This document shows, one piece after another, positions 24,466 through 34,676 of a DNA stretch of 64,000 nt. The notes beneath the pieces are model-generated. The model did not search any database and was not told where the DNA came from. It saw nothing but the letters and a program-made list of their open reading frames with translations. Both the position numbers and the translations under genes were made by a program. How positions within the stretch are numbered: position 1 is the first letter of the stretch; every line of letters begins with the position of its first letter. The stretch is from Aquatica leii (taxonomy: Eukaryota; Arthropoda; Insecta; Coleoptera; Lampyridae), in the NCBI GenBank assembly GCA_035610365.1, contig CM069433.1, forward strand, positions 129,226,545 to 129,290,544, in the 5' to 3' direction.

Positions 24466-24690
24466 AACGTTTTATGTTTTTTTTTGTCTACAATTACTTA
24501 TTAAAGATACAAGTTTTGTTTATTTTATATTTTAAGTATGCAGTTTATGTTTATTAAGCAATTTTGTTAAGTATACAGTTTAAGTTAGTTTATAAAAACG
24601 CATGTATATCTAAGTTTGTATATTATTTTAATTTGTAAATTAGCAATAACGAATGTTTCTTCCGAAACAATTTTTGCCTCCCCCAATTTA

Positions 24691-24883
24691 TGTTAAAGAC
24701 ATTGTGCGCACTTAATTTAGTGGGGGAACATATCATTTTTCGAATTTGAAGTTGAAGACAGAACAAATTTAAGTTTGTAACGATACAGATGTAATACAAA
24801 ATTGTAAATATTTCAAAACAATTTCAATTAAATTTAAATTACAGTCCACTAAGAATTTTATTATTTACGGTTTGTCCGTAACA
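24691..24883 (+). repeat. 3' LTR of BEL element
   Basis: A 193-bp LTR whose borders are fixed by the ATTAC duplication and by the match to 18806-18998. Confidence 0.92.
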
Positions 24884-25594
24884 ATTACAATTTCGATTTT
24901 ACTTAATAACAGTTAAATTACGATGACGATATGGATGATGATGATATGAAAATGAAATTAAAAATAAATAATGGTAAATCAATAAATTATGTTTGTATGA
25001 ATACGACTTTAATTCTAAATTCAGAATCGGCAAGGCCGACGATAAATGCACCTACGACCTGTCATATCGTAATCGTACTTGCGAGTCAAAGTAAATTTTT
25101 AAACTTATCTTTAATTACAGCGAACAAAGATCGAGAAGCTCATTCGGGTTTGTATCTGTCTTCTGATTGATAATTGGCTGATAATTAGCTCATTCATCTA
25201 GGGTCCTTATTCTGACAACCATTCAAAGGAAAAAAATAACGGTTCTAATCGGTACCTAAAACGTCCCGGAAATATAATTAATAATTCTACTTTTTTCATT
25301 GATTTGAATTAAGTCACCTCTATTTTCATGAACACCCTTCTTTTGAAAAAGAATGATCGCAATCTAGGCACGATAAATAGGTAAATGACATATACTTTTA
25401 CGACCTTAGTCGCTCTACGTTTCAACTAGTTCTGTTCATACTTTGAAAACCGAAAACCCGTTTCTAGTCGTTCGTTCGCTATCATTGATACTAAATTAAT
25501 AAAATCAACTAATTTTTCTACCATAAAAAACAATAACAATCCTATCCAATTACTAAAATTAACTAATTTTTCAAACATACAAAAACATGTAACA

Positions 25595-25613
25595 ATCCCC
25601 CCCTTTACCTCCT
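25595..25613 (-). promoter_or_regulatory. Polypurine tract of gypsy element
   Basis: On the minus strand it reads AGGAGGTAAAGGGGGGGAT and touches the 3' LTR start TGTTAC. It is the expected primer site for plus-strand DNA synthesis. Confidence 0.8.
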
Positions 25614-25614
25614 A

Positions 25615-25636
25615 CAGATTTTCATACTAAAATCTG
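25615..25636 (-). other. Small hairpin between pol stop and polypurine tract
   Basis: The perfect 8-bp arms CAGATTTT/AAAATCTG have a 6-nt loop. It lies in the short 3' untranslated part of the gypsy RNA. The role is unknown. Confidence 0.4.
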
Positions 25637-25682
25637 ATAAACTATGAAACTAAATATCTTTAAAAAAAGGAAAATAAATCTT

Positions 25683-28600
25683 TTAGTCTTTCTTGGAATC
25701 CGGCTTCAAGACTTTAACGTTCCAGATACCATCGCTTTTCCCATTCTCATTTCTGAGTTCATACGACCATGGCGTAATTATTTTGCTTATTTCAAACGGC
25801 CCCAAAAACTTTGGACCTAATTTGGCTGAATAGTAATTACCTTTATCGGATAACGCAAAGTTACGGCGCCATACCTTCTCCCCTATTGAAAATTGAACAT
25901 TTCGATGTCTTAAATTATAATTGTGTTGGGCCTTTTCGCTGGCCTTATTTAATTTCTGTCGAACTTTTTCGTAAATTTTGTTAAAGTCTTCATCGTTTGG
26001 TCTGTGGTTTATCTCCTCGTCTTTTCCAGTTCCAGTTACATACTCTTCGCCATGGAGGCACATATTTCTTCCAAAATTTATAAAATACGGGGTCGTACCA
26101 GTTGCCTCGTTTAAAGAAGTTCTCATGGCGCACGCTACCTTTGGCAGAATGTTGTCCCATTCGCGATGGTTGTCTTTAACGTACGATGCTAGCATTACTT
26201 TTAATGTACGATGATAACGTTCTACAGCATTAGCTTGCGGATGGTATTTGGGAGTTTTCAGAGCTTCAACGCCGTATTTATTTAAGAGCGCAATGAATTC
26301 GTTTGAGACGAACTGTTTTCCGTTGTCTGTTATAATTTGCTTGGGAATCCCAAATATAAGTAACACTTGGTCCTCGAGTATCTTTACAACTGATTTAGCG
26401 CAAGCATTCTTGAGGGGAAAAAATAAACAAAATTTACTAAAATAATCTAATATCGACAATATATACATATGACCCGATTTTGTTTTTGGTAGTGGACCAA
26501 CTAAATCTACTGAAACTAATTTCCACGGAGATGCAACATCTAATCGGCTTCGAATTAATCCGGCCGGGACTTTCTGTTCTGGTTTTTGTGCTTTACATGT
26601 TTTGCATCTACTTACAAAGTTTTTTATGTCCACTTTCATGGATGGCCAATAATACTTTTGAGCTATTCTAAAAAATGTTTTTGTTATACCTCCATGACCC
26701 GCAAGAGCAGATTCGTGGTGGTTGACCATCACTTCTTCACGCTGTGACTTTGGTACTACTATTCTCCAATTCCTACAATAACCACTAATGGGATCTGGAT
26801 TTTTACAGTTCTTGTACAAGATATCACCTTCTATTCTCCATAAAGGGTAGTTTAAAGGTGAAACGTTTACTTTTATTTTCATCTTATCAAACCATTTGTC
26901 ATTATTGTGAAACCCATTCACTTCATCTATCGCTTCACATGATGGGTCGCTACTTCTGGTATCAAACACCGCTCGACTTAAAGCATCGGGAACGACATGA
27001 TCGCTTCCTTTTCGGTGAATTACTTCGAAGTCGAACTGCTGTAGCCGAACGCTCCATCGTGCCAGTCTACCGTTTGGATCTCTTAAATTATTTAACCATT
27101 TTAATGCGAAGTGGTCCGTAACGACAATAAAATGACCACCCTCTACATAAGGACGAAATTTCTCAATCGACCAAACCACTGCCAAACATTCTTTTTCAGT
27201 TGCACTGAATTTGATTTCATTTTTGTTTAACGACCGACTAATATAACTCACGACTTTTTCTTGTCCGTCAATTTTCTGGGACAACACCGCTCCTAAACCA
27301 TAGTCGCTTGCATCAGTTTGAATTGAAAAAGGAAATCTAAAATCTGGACAACTAATAACGGGTGCCGTAGTAAGGTGCTGTTTTAACGATTGAAACGCGC
27401 GATCACATTCCGGTGACCAATAAAAATTCGAAGTTTTCCGCAAAAGATTGGTAATTGGTGCGACTAAACTGGAAAAATGCGGAATAAATCTTCGGTACCA
27501 TCCAGCCATTCCTAATACTCTACGAACTTCTTTCACGCGCCTTGGGGCTTCTATATCAAGGATAGCCTGGACCTTTTCCGGGTCAACATGTAAGCCTGTT
27601 TCGTCTACTACGTATCCTAAATACTTAAGTTCGGACAAGCAAAACTTACATTTCTCCCTACCAATTTTCAAACCGGCTTTTCCTAGTCTATTTAAAACTT
27701 CTTTCAAAATTAGTATGTGCTTGTCAAACGATTGAGTCACGATTACAACATCATCTAAATACACAAAAACGTACGGCTCCAAATCTACTCCCAAAATGCG
27801 ATCAATTAATCGTTGCCAAGTAGCACACGCATTATGTAACCCAAAAGGCATTCTATTGAATTGGAATAAACCACGTCCTGGTATCGTAAAAGCCGTAATC
27901 GGTCGTGATTTCTCTTCCATTGGAACATTCCAAAATGCCGATTTTATGTCGATCGACGACAAAAATTTAGCGCCTCCAAGTTTGTCTAAGATATTCGAAA
28001 TATACGGTAAAGAATAGGCATCTCTTTCGGTAACTGCATTAACCTTACGGTAATCTATACAGAATCTGTAGTCCCCCGAAGATTTTTTTACTAACACTAT
28101 AGGTGAAGCCCACGGAGAATCGGACGGTTCAACTACACCTAAACGTAGCATGTTATCCAATTGTTCGTTTACTATTTTTAAGAGAATTGGCGAAATCGGA
28201 TAATACCTCTGTTTAATTGGTTCCGCTGAAGTTCTAATACTATGTTTTACAAGTTCTGTCCGTCCTAATTCGAGTTTATTATTTTCAAGAAAAAAATTGT
28301 CAAGTACGATTTTTAACCGCGACCGTTCTGATTTTGTCAAGTTTGACAACGTCGTCAAACCCTTGTATTCCTCGACTACTGCGTTTTCGACTACACTTTT
28401 CTTGACAAAACAATCACTGCGATTTAAATCAATAACTAATCTCATTCGCCTAATAAAATCTGCTCCTAATACAAGATCGTAAGTCAAATCTGGAACAACT
28501 AGAATTTGGAATAGCTTTTCTAACTTATCTAATTTTATGGGTACCATCAGTAAGCTATCGACGTTTACCCTCTTCCCGTTTGCAACCTTACAATTACTGA

Positions 28601-28859
28601 AGTTTGAAGGGTGACGCTCGAATCCTAAACGCTCTAATTTTTCTACTCCCTTCTGACCAACAAAAGTTCTAGAAGCTCCTGTGTCTAATAACCCTATCAT
28701 ATCACATTCTAAAATTTTTACTCTAATATAAGGTCTTACATCCTTCGGTAAGTAAAACAATTTAGCTCGAATTTGACCGATTGAAAAAATTTTTGGCGAA
28801 CTCGATTCCCGGTCTTCTACAAGCTCGCATTCCCGTTTCCCGAAGACGTATTTCCATTG
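25683..28859 (-). CDS. pol: gypsy pol: protease, RT, RNase H, integrase
   Basis: The open frame runs from 28859 to the stop at 25683. It has no ATG near its start and overlaps the end of gag by 43 nt in the -1 frame, so it is probably made by frameshifting (see 28835-28841). The order is as follows. Retropepsin has LLDTGASRTFVG and LVLGADFI. RT has the block PSDSPWASPIVLVKK and active site YLDDVVIV. RNase H has TDASDYGLGAVLSQ and TDHFALKWL. The integrase zinc-binding motif is H-H-C-C (HHESALAGHGG...CKTCKAQ). The integrase core has SVDLVGPLP, IITDNGKQFVS and AVERYHRTL. A GPY/F-like end (FLGPFEISKI) closes it. All catalytic motifs are present and no stop interrupts, so the element may be active. 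No chromodomain or env is seen. Confidence 0.93.
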   Translation of the reverse strand, partial: QWKYVFGKRECELVEDRESSSPKIFSIGQIRAKLFYLPKDVRPYIRVKILECDMIGLLDTGASRTFVGQKGVEKLERLGFERHPSNFSNCKVANGKRVNVDSLLMVPIKLDKLEKLFQILVVPDLTYDLVLGADFIRRMRLVIDLNRSDCFVKKSVVENAVVEEYKGLTTLSNLTKSERSRLKIVLDNFFLENNKLELGRTELVKHSIRTSAEPIKQRYYPISPILLKIVNEQLDNMLRLGVVEPSDSPWASPIVLVKKSSGDYRFCIDYRKVNAVTERDAYSLPYISNILDKLGGAKFLSSIDIKSAFWNVPMEEKSRPITAFTIPGRGLFQFNRMPFGLHNACATWQRLIDRILGVDLEPYVFVYLDDVVIVTQSFDKHILILKEVLNRLGKAGLKIGREKCKFCLSELKYLGYVVDETGLHVDPEKVQAILDIEAPRRVKEVRRVLGMAGWYRRFIPHFSSLVAPITNLLRKTSNFYWSPECDRAFQSLKQHLTTAPVISCPDFRFPFSIQTDASDYGLGAVLSQKIDGQEKVVSYISRSLNKNEIKFSATEKECLAVVWSIEKFRPYVEGGHFIVVTDHFALKWLNNLRDPNGRLARWSVRLQQFDFEVIHRKGSDHVVPDALSRAVFDTRSSDPSCEAIDEVNGFHNNDKWFDKMKIKVNVSPLNYPLWRIEGDILYKNCKNPDPISGYCRNWRIVVPKSQREEVMVNHHESALAGHGGITKTFFRIAQKYYWPSMKVDIKNFVSRCKTCKAQKPEQKVPAGLIRSRLDVASPWKLVSVDLVGPLPKTKSGHMYILSILDYFSKFCLFFPLKNACAKSVVKILEDQVLLIFGIPKQIITDNGKQFVSNEFIALLNKYGVEALKTPKYHPQANAVERYHRTLKVMLASYVKDNHREWDNILPKVACAMRTSLNEATGTTPYFINFGRNMCLHGEEYVTGTGKDEEINHRPNDEDFNKIYEKVRQKLNKASEKAQHNYNLRHRNVQFSIGEKVWRRNFALSDKGNYYSAKLGPKFLGPFEISKIITPWSYELRNENGKSDGIWNVKVLKPDSKKD

Positions 28860-30370
28860 TTACATTTCGGTTTTCTACAATTATGACATCGCGCGTAAGA
28901 CGTGTTTTTATTACCACATCGATGACAATATAGCGTTTCTGCTTCTGTGCACCATCTTGCGGTATGGCCTATTCGATCACAATTCCAACATTTTACGCTA
29001 TCTTTTTTGGCTTTCCTGAACCCTGTCGTACATTCAGACGTTGACGCAATTGACATTCTTGATGACGTAGCTGGTACTTCTTTTTTTAATCCCGTAAAAA
29101 TAGAAAAGTCTTTTTGAAATTTTGGTCCAATATATCCTAATTCCGGTTCTAGCAAATTATTAGCATTAGACGGAGGTGGTTTGTAACGCATTGCCACTTC
29201 CCTATTATCCTCTATCCCTTTACAAAATTCCATTAATGTGCTAACATTCAAAACATTATAATGCAATAATTCCATCTGCAAGTAAGGTAACAAGTTCCGC
29301 TTAATAACCTCCAGTTTTTCTTTTTCGGGCGGTGAATTAGCAGCTGATAACCTCATAAACAGATTTTCCATAGATGCGATGTAATCAACTACTCTTTCAC
29401 ATGGGTGCTGCGTCCTTTCTCTAATTTCGGCCCACAATCTTGAATCATAATCGCACGGTTGGAAAGCAGAACGTAGACCTTCAATTAAGTCATGCCAATT
29501 ACGAAAAAAAGTCCGATTTGCCCTGTAATAATTTAATGCTCGTCCAGTCAAAATATCTGCAGCTGATGCAAAAAGTTGTTCGGTGGTTGCTCCGCGAGAA
29601 CGACAAAGTTCTTCTGCTCTAATAATGAACGAAGCTAAGCTCGACGTTTCTCCATTAAAATTCAGCCCCCACTTCCAAGTAGGAAGTAACGTAGTTTGCG
29701 GTAACGATAATGAGTTTGACGGTTGTCTTATTGATGGCGCGCACCTTTCGGTTCCACTCGGCTTGTCCGGTAATTTAGACCGTGGCTCAAAATGAAGAAG
29801 ATCCAGTTTCTCCCTCAGCATTAATGACAAATCGTGTATTCGAGTTTGAATTTGTTCCTGCAAAGCGTATGTGATTTCCTTTGGTGTACTGGTAAATTCT
29901 TCTATCGAACCATTACCATCGCTGTCCTCTTTCTCTCCTACCTTACTCGGAATGACACCTTTCTGTTCGCCAGGATCAGAATGCTCGTAAACTTCTCTTA
30001 ATCTCGAACTGAATTCTAGGCAAGCACTTAGCAATTCAGTTTGCATGTGTCCTAATTCCGGGGTAGTTTCGATTCTATCAAGGCGTAAGCGCACGTGCCT
30101 TAAACGCGTATAAATGCTATCGAAATCATTCTCACGATTTTCAATTTTAAAAGCTGTAATTCGGTTCAAGAGTTCTTCTAATTTTGCCTTACACTGTAGT
30201 AATTCAGAATATGCATCTAACTCAATTTTTTTAATTGAGCAGTTTTCAGCGTAGGCTTCCCTCAACAGGCGTCTATCCTCTTCTACCCGATTAGAAGATG
30301 CAATATTTCTAATAAGCAGCTCATATCGTAGTTCGTCTTTTAATAATCGATTTGGATTTAATTCCGCCAT
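28817..30370 (-). CDS. gag: gypsy gag, 517 codons
   Basis: The frame starts with ATG at 30370 (AELNPNRLLKDELRYELLIR) and stops at 28817. The first 200 residues are charged and helical. A capsid-like region follows, with WGLNFNGETSSLASFI and YRANRTFFRNWHDL, as in insect gypsy gags. It ends with two zinc knuckles: CWNCDRIGHTARWC, then the variant pair CHRCGNKNTSYARCHNC. This protein would package the element RNA. It is intact. The length fits the group. pol follows in the -1 frame. Confidence 0.92.
   Translation of the reverse strand: MAELNPNRLLKDELRYELLIRNIASSNRVEEDRRLLREAYAENCSIKKIELDAYSELLQCKAKLEELLNRITAFKIENRENDFDSIYTRLRHVRLRLDRIETTPELGHMQTELLSACLEFSSRLREVYEHSDPGEQKGVIPSKVGEKEDSDGNGSIEEFTSTPKEITYALQEQIQTRIHDLSLMLREKLDLLHFEPRSKLPDKPSGTERCAPSIRQPSNSLSLPQTTLLPTWKWGLNFNGETSSLASFIIRAEELCRSRGATTEQLFASAADILTGRALNYYRANRTFFRNWHDLIEGLRSAFQPCDYDSRLWAEIRERTQHPCERVVDYIASMENLFMRLSAANSPPEKEKLEVIKRNLLPYLQMELLHYNVLNVSTLMEFCKGIEDNREVAMRYKPPPSNANNLLEPELGYIGPKFQKDFSIFTGLKKEVPATSSRMSIASTSECTTGFRKAKKDSVKCWNCDRIGHTARWCTEAETLYCHRCGNKNTSYARCHNCRKPKCNNGNTSSGNGNASL
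28835..28841 (-). promoter_or_regulatory. Candidate -1 frameshift heptamer GGGAAAC
   Basis: On the minus strand GGGAAAC lies in the gag frame as G GGA AAC, the X XXY YYZ arrangement for -1 slippage, 15 nt before the gag stop and inside the 43-nt gag/pol overlap. The pol frame is open on both sides. I could not test for a downstream pseudoknot. Confidence 0.6.
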
Positions 30371-30917
30371 TTAGAAAAAAATAAAAACTTTAAAATGTTT
30401 CTTATATCAACTACCTTTAGTTTGCAATTAATAATCTTTAATTCCGAATTTAATATAAATTCTTTTACTATACCGAACTCTCAAAATAAGAGTAGTACCT
30501 GACGTGGCTAAATTTTCTTTAAAAAAAAATCACTTTTGTCGATAGGCAAACATCCGACCCCAACTAACTAAAATTTTCATAGAAAATTTCCTTTTAGGAT
30601 TCTGCTAGTGGTAGCTAATCACTAACGAAAATACCTCAATTCCTAACTATTCGCTTTTACTTTTCTTTATCCTATAAACTATTAGCTAATTAATCTAACA
30701 ACCTATAACTAACTTGAGAACCTGTCAACGTATTCGATTAGACACCGTTTTTCTTAAATCCTTTTTTTTTGTTTGTTACTACCGTTAAAGATTTTAATAA
30801 TTATTTGTACAGAGACAAATACGTCCGTATTGCATTGATCAAAAACAACTACTTAAATATGAATGAACTCGCAAGGTTCGATTATGCAAAATTGATTCTT
30901 TTGCAAAAATGAGAATA
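30371..30917 (-). other. gypsy 5' leader
   Basis: This is untranslated leader between the primer-binding site and the gag start. No open frame or clear structure was recognised. Confidence 0.6.
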
Positions 30918-30935
30918 AATTGTAGTTGGGCGCCA
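30918..30935 (-). promoter_or_regulatory. Primer-binding site of gypsy element
   Basis: TGGCGCCCAACTACAATT on the minus strand starts one base after the 5' LTR end at 30937. It has the usual TGG start complementary to a tRNA 3' CCA. The tRNA is not assigned. Confidence 0.75.
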
Positions 30936-30936
30936 C

Positions 30937-31804
30937 TGTTACGTTCGATTATCCCATTCGATAATCCCGATAAGACTAAACAGAAATTGACAATCCGGCT
31001 GTGGATTCTGGAAAGGTTATATCTAATACACCTATTCTCACTTAAGCAAATTGTATAATTATATGTGTAAATAATAAACAAAATTAATAAAATGATTACA
31101 ATTTCGATTTTACTTAATAACAGTTAAATTACGATGACGATATGGATGATGATGATATGAAAATGAAATTAAAAATAAATAATGGTAAATCAATAAATTA
31201 TGTTTGTATGAATACGACTTTAATTCTAAATTCAAAATCGGCAAGGCCGACGATAAATGCACCTACGACCTGTCATATCGTAATCGTACTTGCGAGTCAA
31301 AGTAAATTTTTAAACTTATCTTTAATTACAGCGAACAAAGATCGAGAAGCTCATTCGGGTTTGTATCTGTCTTCTGATTGATAATTGGCTGATAATTAGC
31401 TCATTCATCTAGGGTCCTTATTCTGACAACCATTCAAAGGAAAAAAAAACGGTTCTAATCGGTACCTAAAACGTCCCGGAAATATAATTAATAATTCTAC
31501 TTTTTTCATTGATTTGAATTAAGTTACCTCTATTTTCATGAACACCCTTCTTTTGAAAAAGAATGATCGCAATCTAGGCACGATAAATAGGTAAATGACA
31601 TATACTTTTACGACCTTAGTCGCTCTACGTTTCAACTAGTTCTGTTCATACTTTGAAAACCGAAAACCCGTTTCTAGTCGTTCGTTCGCTATCATTGATA
31701 CTAAATTAATAAAATCAACTAATTTTTCTACCATAAAAAACAATAACAATCCTATCCAATTACTAAAATTAACTAATTTTTCAAACATACAAAAACATGT
31801 AACA
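30937..31804 (-). repeat. 5' LTR of gypsy element (868 bp)
   Basis: TGTTAC...GTAACA ends. It differs from the split copy at about three single bases and in one A-run. Confidence 0.92.
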
Positions 31805-31826
31805 AACGGGTAAAACTTTTTGAAAG

Positions 31827-31946
31827 ATGGAACCAAAAAGAATTTTTATGTCGAATTTGACTATCCAAAGTTACAATATTGCTATAGTTGGAGGATTGTT
31901 AGGTATATTATTTCCATTACCATATTTCCATAACTGGCATAATTAA
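31827..31946 (+). CDS. Small membrane-like ORF of 39 codons, unknown
   Basis: ATG at 31827 lies in good start context (A at -3, G at +4). The product starts MEPKRIFMSNLTIQSYN and has one hydrophobic stretch (IAIVGGLLGILFPLPYF), ending HNWHN at TAA 31944-31946. I do not recognise it. The gypsy element landed about 20 bp upstream of the start, so upstream context is 13 kb away on the other side (before 18639). A chance ORF is possible. Confidence 0.25.
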   Translation: MEPKRIFMSNLTIQSYNIAIVGGLLGILFPLPYFHNWHN

Positions 31947-32157
31947 AATATTTTTTTTAATTCTCTTGTTTCTCCATTAAACCAATTATTTCTAACGATG
32001 AGATATTTAGCATGTGGTTGTTTTTTTTTGCATCAGGAGACTTTGTAAGAATCTATAAGTCAACCAACATGGAAGATTATTTCTCGTGCTATAATTGTAA
32101 TTGTGCAATGAATGCACGATAATAAAATTTCTCAAAACATCAAAAATCATAAGTTAG

Positions 32158-33847
32158 TATGTATAAAAGATAACTGTAAATAGTTATAACGGCGGTAAAC
32201 GTAAGTTGATGTTACACTTCCGTAATTCAAAATAGTTTTGAATAAAACTGCGAGATTGGGTGTGAAGCAATGTCGATGCAATTGTGCAAATGCCACCACA
32301 GTGAACTACTGCACGGCCATTTTGTCCTTTTGGAACTTATCAGCGGTAGGTAGCTTAGCCGGCAGCTTAGATCTCGGCGTTGGATTTAAAGGGTTATTAA
32401 TTCGATCACAATTAACATACATTTATTCTTTAAACTAAAATTAATTTATTACAATTGTACAGTTCAGGTAGTTTGATTTTCCTAGGAATATAACTAAAAA
32501 CTTATTTACAAATAATTAATTATCTCCGGATTCGGTTGAATGCGACCCACACATTAAGGGAAATTACGTTTAAGCTAATGCGGCCCAAGTTTCTAATCTC
32601 TAAAAAAAACAAAATTAATTTTCCCAAATGAAAGATCAGGTGTAAACAGGGTAGCGGAAATTAACCAATTTTTGTTACGAACGGTGTTAGAAATTAAATT
32701 AATTAACGTATACACTGGATAAATATGGATTACAGATTAAGAGTGTGGAAAAATTATTCAGGTATGTTAATAAACGTTAATGACATCGGTATAATTAATT
32801 AAGGATTTCAAGTATCGCGCGTGTGCTGCTATTTTAATTAATAACAATGCTTTTCACAAATGAAATACGGTTTTCACTTACGTTATTAATACTATACAGG
32901 GTGTTGCGGATTGATTGTAAAGGCAAACTGAAGCTTCCGGTGAGTTAAATTCAGGTATATGTTTTGGAAATGAATTATTAACTGGAATTGTGGATTTTCG
33001 AGATCTGGGTTCAATAGCAAAGGGTAGCGATGCCGAACGTATTAATGATCCTAAGTCAACCTCAACTACGTTAAGGACTGAAAACGTGTATATAACGGGT
33101 GGATTTAGTTCACGTTCAACAAATCCTACGCTAACCTGGCGATTTGTTAATTTACTTACGGGACTAGGGTTCGGTGGCTGCAAATAGCACTAGATAAAGC
33201 AGAAGGTTGTAGTCAACACCGAGGGTGGGCGTTTTAACATTAAGAAAATTTCAGCTTTAACGGCGGCTTTTATTCTGTTTTTCGTTACGTTTAATTAATC
33301 TTAAGGAGGGAAAAGTCACGCGCTTAGAAGCGGTGGAGGAGGTCCGCAGTCGAAAGTCCAAATCTCACGCGTAATTTACACAAGTTTATATATAATTTGA
33401 AAAACAATTACGATCACCTCTGCCTTTCGTTCTAGTAGCCCACAATTGCATCGACAAACCCTATAGCTTAATATTCGAGATAAACATTAGTTTAATGACA
33501 GAGCAATCTCATAATATAGGTTACTATGTATAAAAGATAACTGTAAATAGCTATAACGGCGGGATACGTTGTAAGTTGATTTATACCCGCGTAATTCTAA
33601 ATAGTTTTAAATGTAAAGCTATAGAGTTTGTCGATGCAATTGTAGGAATTAGATAAGAGTATATGTCCTACTGCTGATGACCGTCCAAAAGTTTGCTCTG
33701 GCGACATTTGCACAATTGCATTGATATTGCTTTACCCCCAATGTCTTTTGCATTGTGGTTTTACCCCACAGTTTTATTCAAAACTATTTTGAATTACGTG
33801 GGTGTAAAATCAACTTACAACGTTTACCGCCGTTATAGCTATTTACA
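32158..33847. repeat. Cluster of related direct and inverted repeats
   Basis: Copy A (32158 to about 32300, +) and copy B (33525 to about 33640, +) share TATGTATAAAAGATAACTG followed by TAAATAG(T/C)TATAACGGCGG. Copy C (about 33685-33847, -) matches A over about 150 bp, including a GTCGATGCAATTGTGCAAATG-like core. B and C face each other as a foldback of about 300 bp with arms of about 70 bp. A fourth inverted piece (about 33445-33478) matches B around the GTTTGTCGATGCAATTGT core. A and C could be long terminal inverted repeats of one 1.7-kb element, and B and C a foldback MITE. No transposase was recognised inside; the small frames (for example 32878-33183, -) have no family resemblance. Confidence 0.55.
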
Positions 33848-34676
33848 ATAAACAATATTGCAATTAGAAGGTTTATAATACAATATTTTTAATGTTTATT
33901 GTAACAAAACTAATTAAATAAAACAATTTCAATGAAATTGTATGATTGTAAATAATAGTTTAATTGTAATTCTAGTTTCAACTTATTACGTTGAATTTTT
34001 AAATCTAATGACATATCTTCTTCAGTCAATTGTTGTCTTTTTAATTTTAATATGTTAAGAGTTCCAAGCTCTTATCGTTTATTTTAACTTTTAGCGAATT
34101 TTATTTGTAAAAGTACTGTCTGCTGTCTGCAGTCTGTAACTGAAACTGTTTTATTATTCATTGTATTTCTTTAGATAGAGCGAGATTTTGAACTAAGAGT
34201 TTTATGCTTTTTAGACTGCACTCGTTGCTTATTCAACCGTGATCAGATGGATTAAAACGCTCCTTAAACGGCAAATTGATGGCAAATTTGGGGAGCAAGT
34301 GATTCTTAAATGCTAAGTTTTTTAAGTACATCTACTACATAGATTAGTCAAAAAGATTTCGATTGAAGACATAAACCAAATTAAAAGCGTTATTGGTTCA
34401 GGAAAACATCTATGTCGTGAGCCGAGGAGCCGTTGGTGAAACAACAAACATTGAATTTGTTTGAGAGTGAAAAATGAAACAAAAAAATTTATAAGCTAAA
34501 GTTAAAATTATATTTGGTAGGTTTTAGAAAACTTATCAACTAAAATTAATATGTATAAAATCACTAAGAATTTAAAAAATGTAAAAATAAAAAGAACAAT
34601 AAATGTTTAAAATATGTATGCTTTCTTCATTTTCACTAATCAAAAATTTTGGCACTGAAACGTAACGGTAAAGAAT
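33848..34676. other. Spacer with a possible Harbinger-partner tail
   Basis: On the minus strand about 34070-33940 reads as a helical, Leu/Lys/Gln/Glu-rich run (LKLKRQQLTEEDMSLDL). It is similar in character to the C-terminus of Harbinger Myb-like proteins. The rest shows nothing. Confidence 0.25.

Larger units (their letters stand above)
18806..24883 (+). mobile_element. BEL/Pao retrotransposon with identical 193-bp LTRs
   Basis: The LTRs are 18806-18998 and 24691-24883, both TGTTAAAGAC...GTCCGTAACA and identical as far as I can compare by eye. ATTAC is duplicated at 18801-18805 and 24884-24888. The element sits inside the 3' LTR of the gypsy element, in the opposite orientation. A primer-binding-site candidate TGGTCCTATCGATACC starts at 19002. 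Identical LTRs imply very recent insertion, younger than the gypsy element it hit. Confidence 0.93.
18643..25594 (-). repeat. 3' LTR of gypsy element, split by BEL insertion
   Basis: The segments 18643-18805 and 24889-25594 together make about 869 bp and match 30937-31804 almost base for base. The BEL element and one ATTAC copy lie between. On the minus strand it is preceded by the polypurine tract at 25595-25613. Confidence 0.9.
18643..31804 (-). mobile_element. Nearly intact Ty3/gypsy element carrying a nested BEL element
   Basis: The minus-strand element has LTRs with TGTTAC...GTAACA ends and a 4-bp duplication AACG (18639-18642 and 31805-31808). The 5' LTR is 30937-31804. The 3' LTR is 18643-18805 plus 24889-25594, split by the BEL element. 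The two LTRs differ by about three substitutions and one A/T-run indel over about 868 bp, so insertion is recent. A TGGCGCCCAACTAC primer-binding site and a G-rich polypurine tract are in place. gag and pol are open, and no env-like gene follows pol, so it is a plain retrotransposon. Without the BEL insert it would be about 7.1 kb. Confidence 0.92.

Noticed and set aside
24931-25170. 79-codon + frame, repeated at 31142-31381
   Set aside because: It lies within the gypsy LTRs, so the duplication is explained by the LTR pair and is not evidence of a gene.
25978-28482. Plus-strand frames inside gypsy pol
   Set aside because: Antisense shadows of a clearly coding minus-strand gene.
32878-33183. 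101-codon minus-strand frame within the repeat cluster
   Set aside because: No family resemblance, and an overlapping plus-strand frame is equally open.
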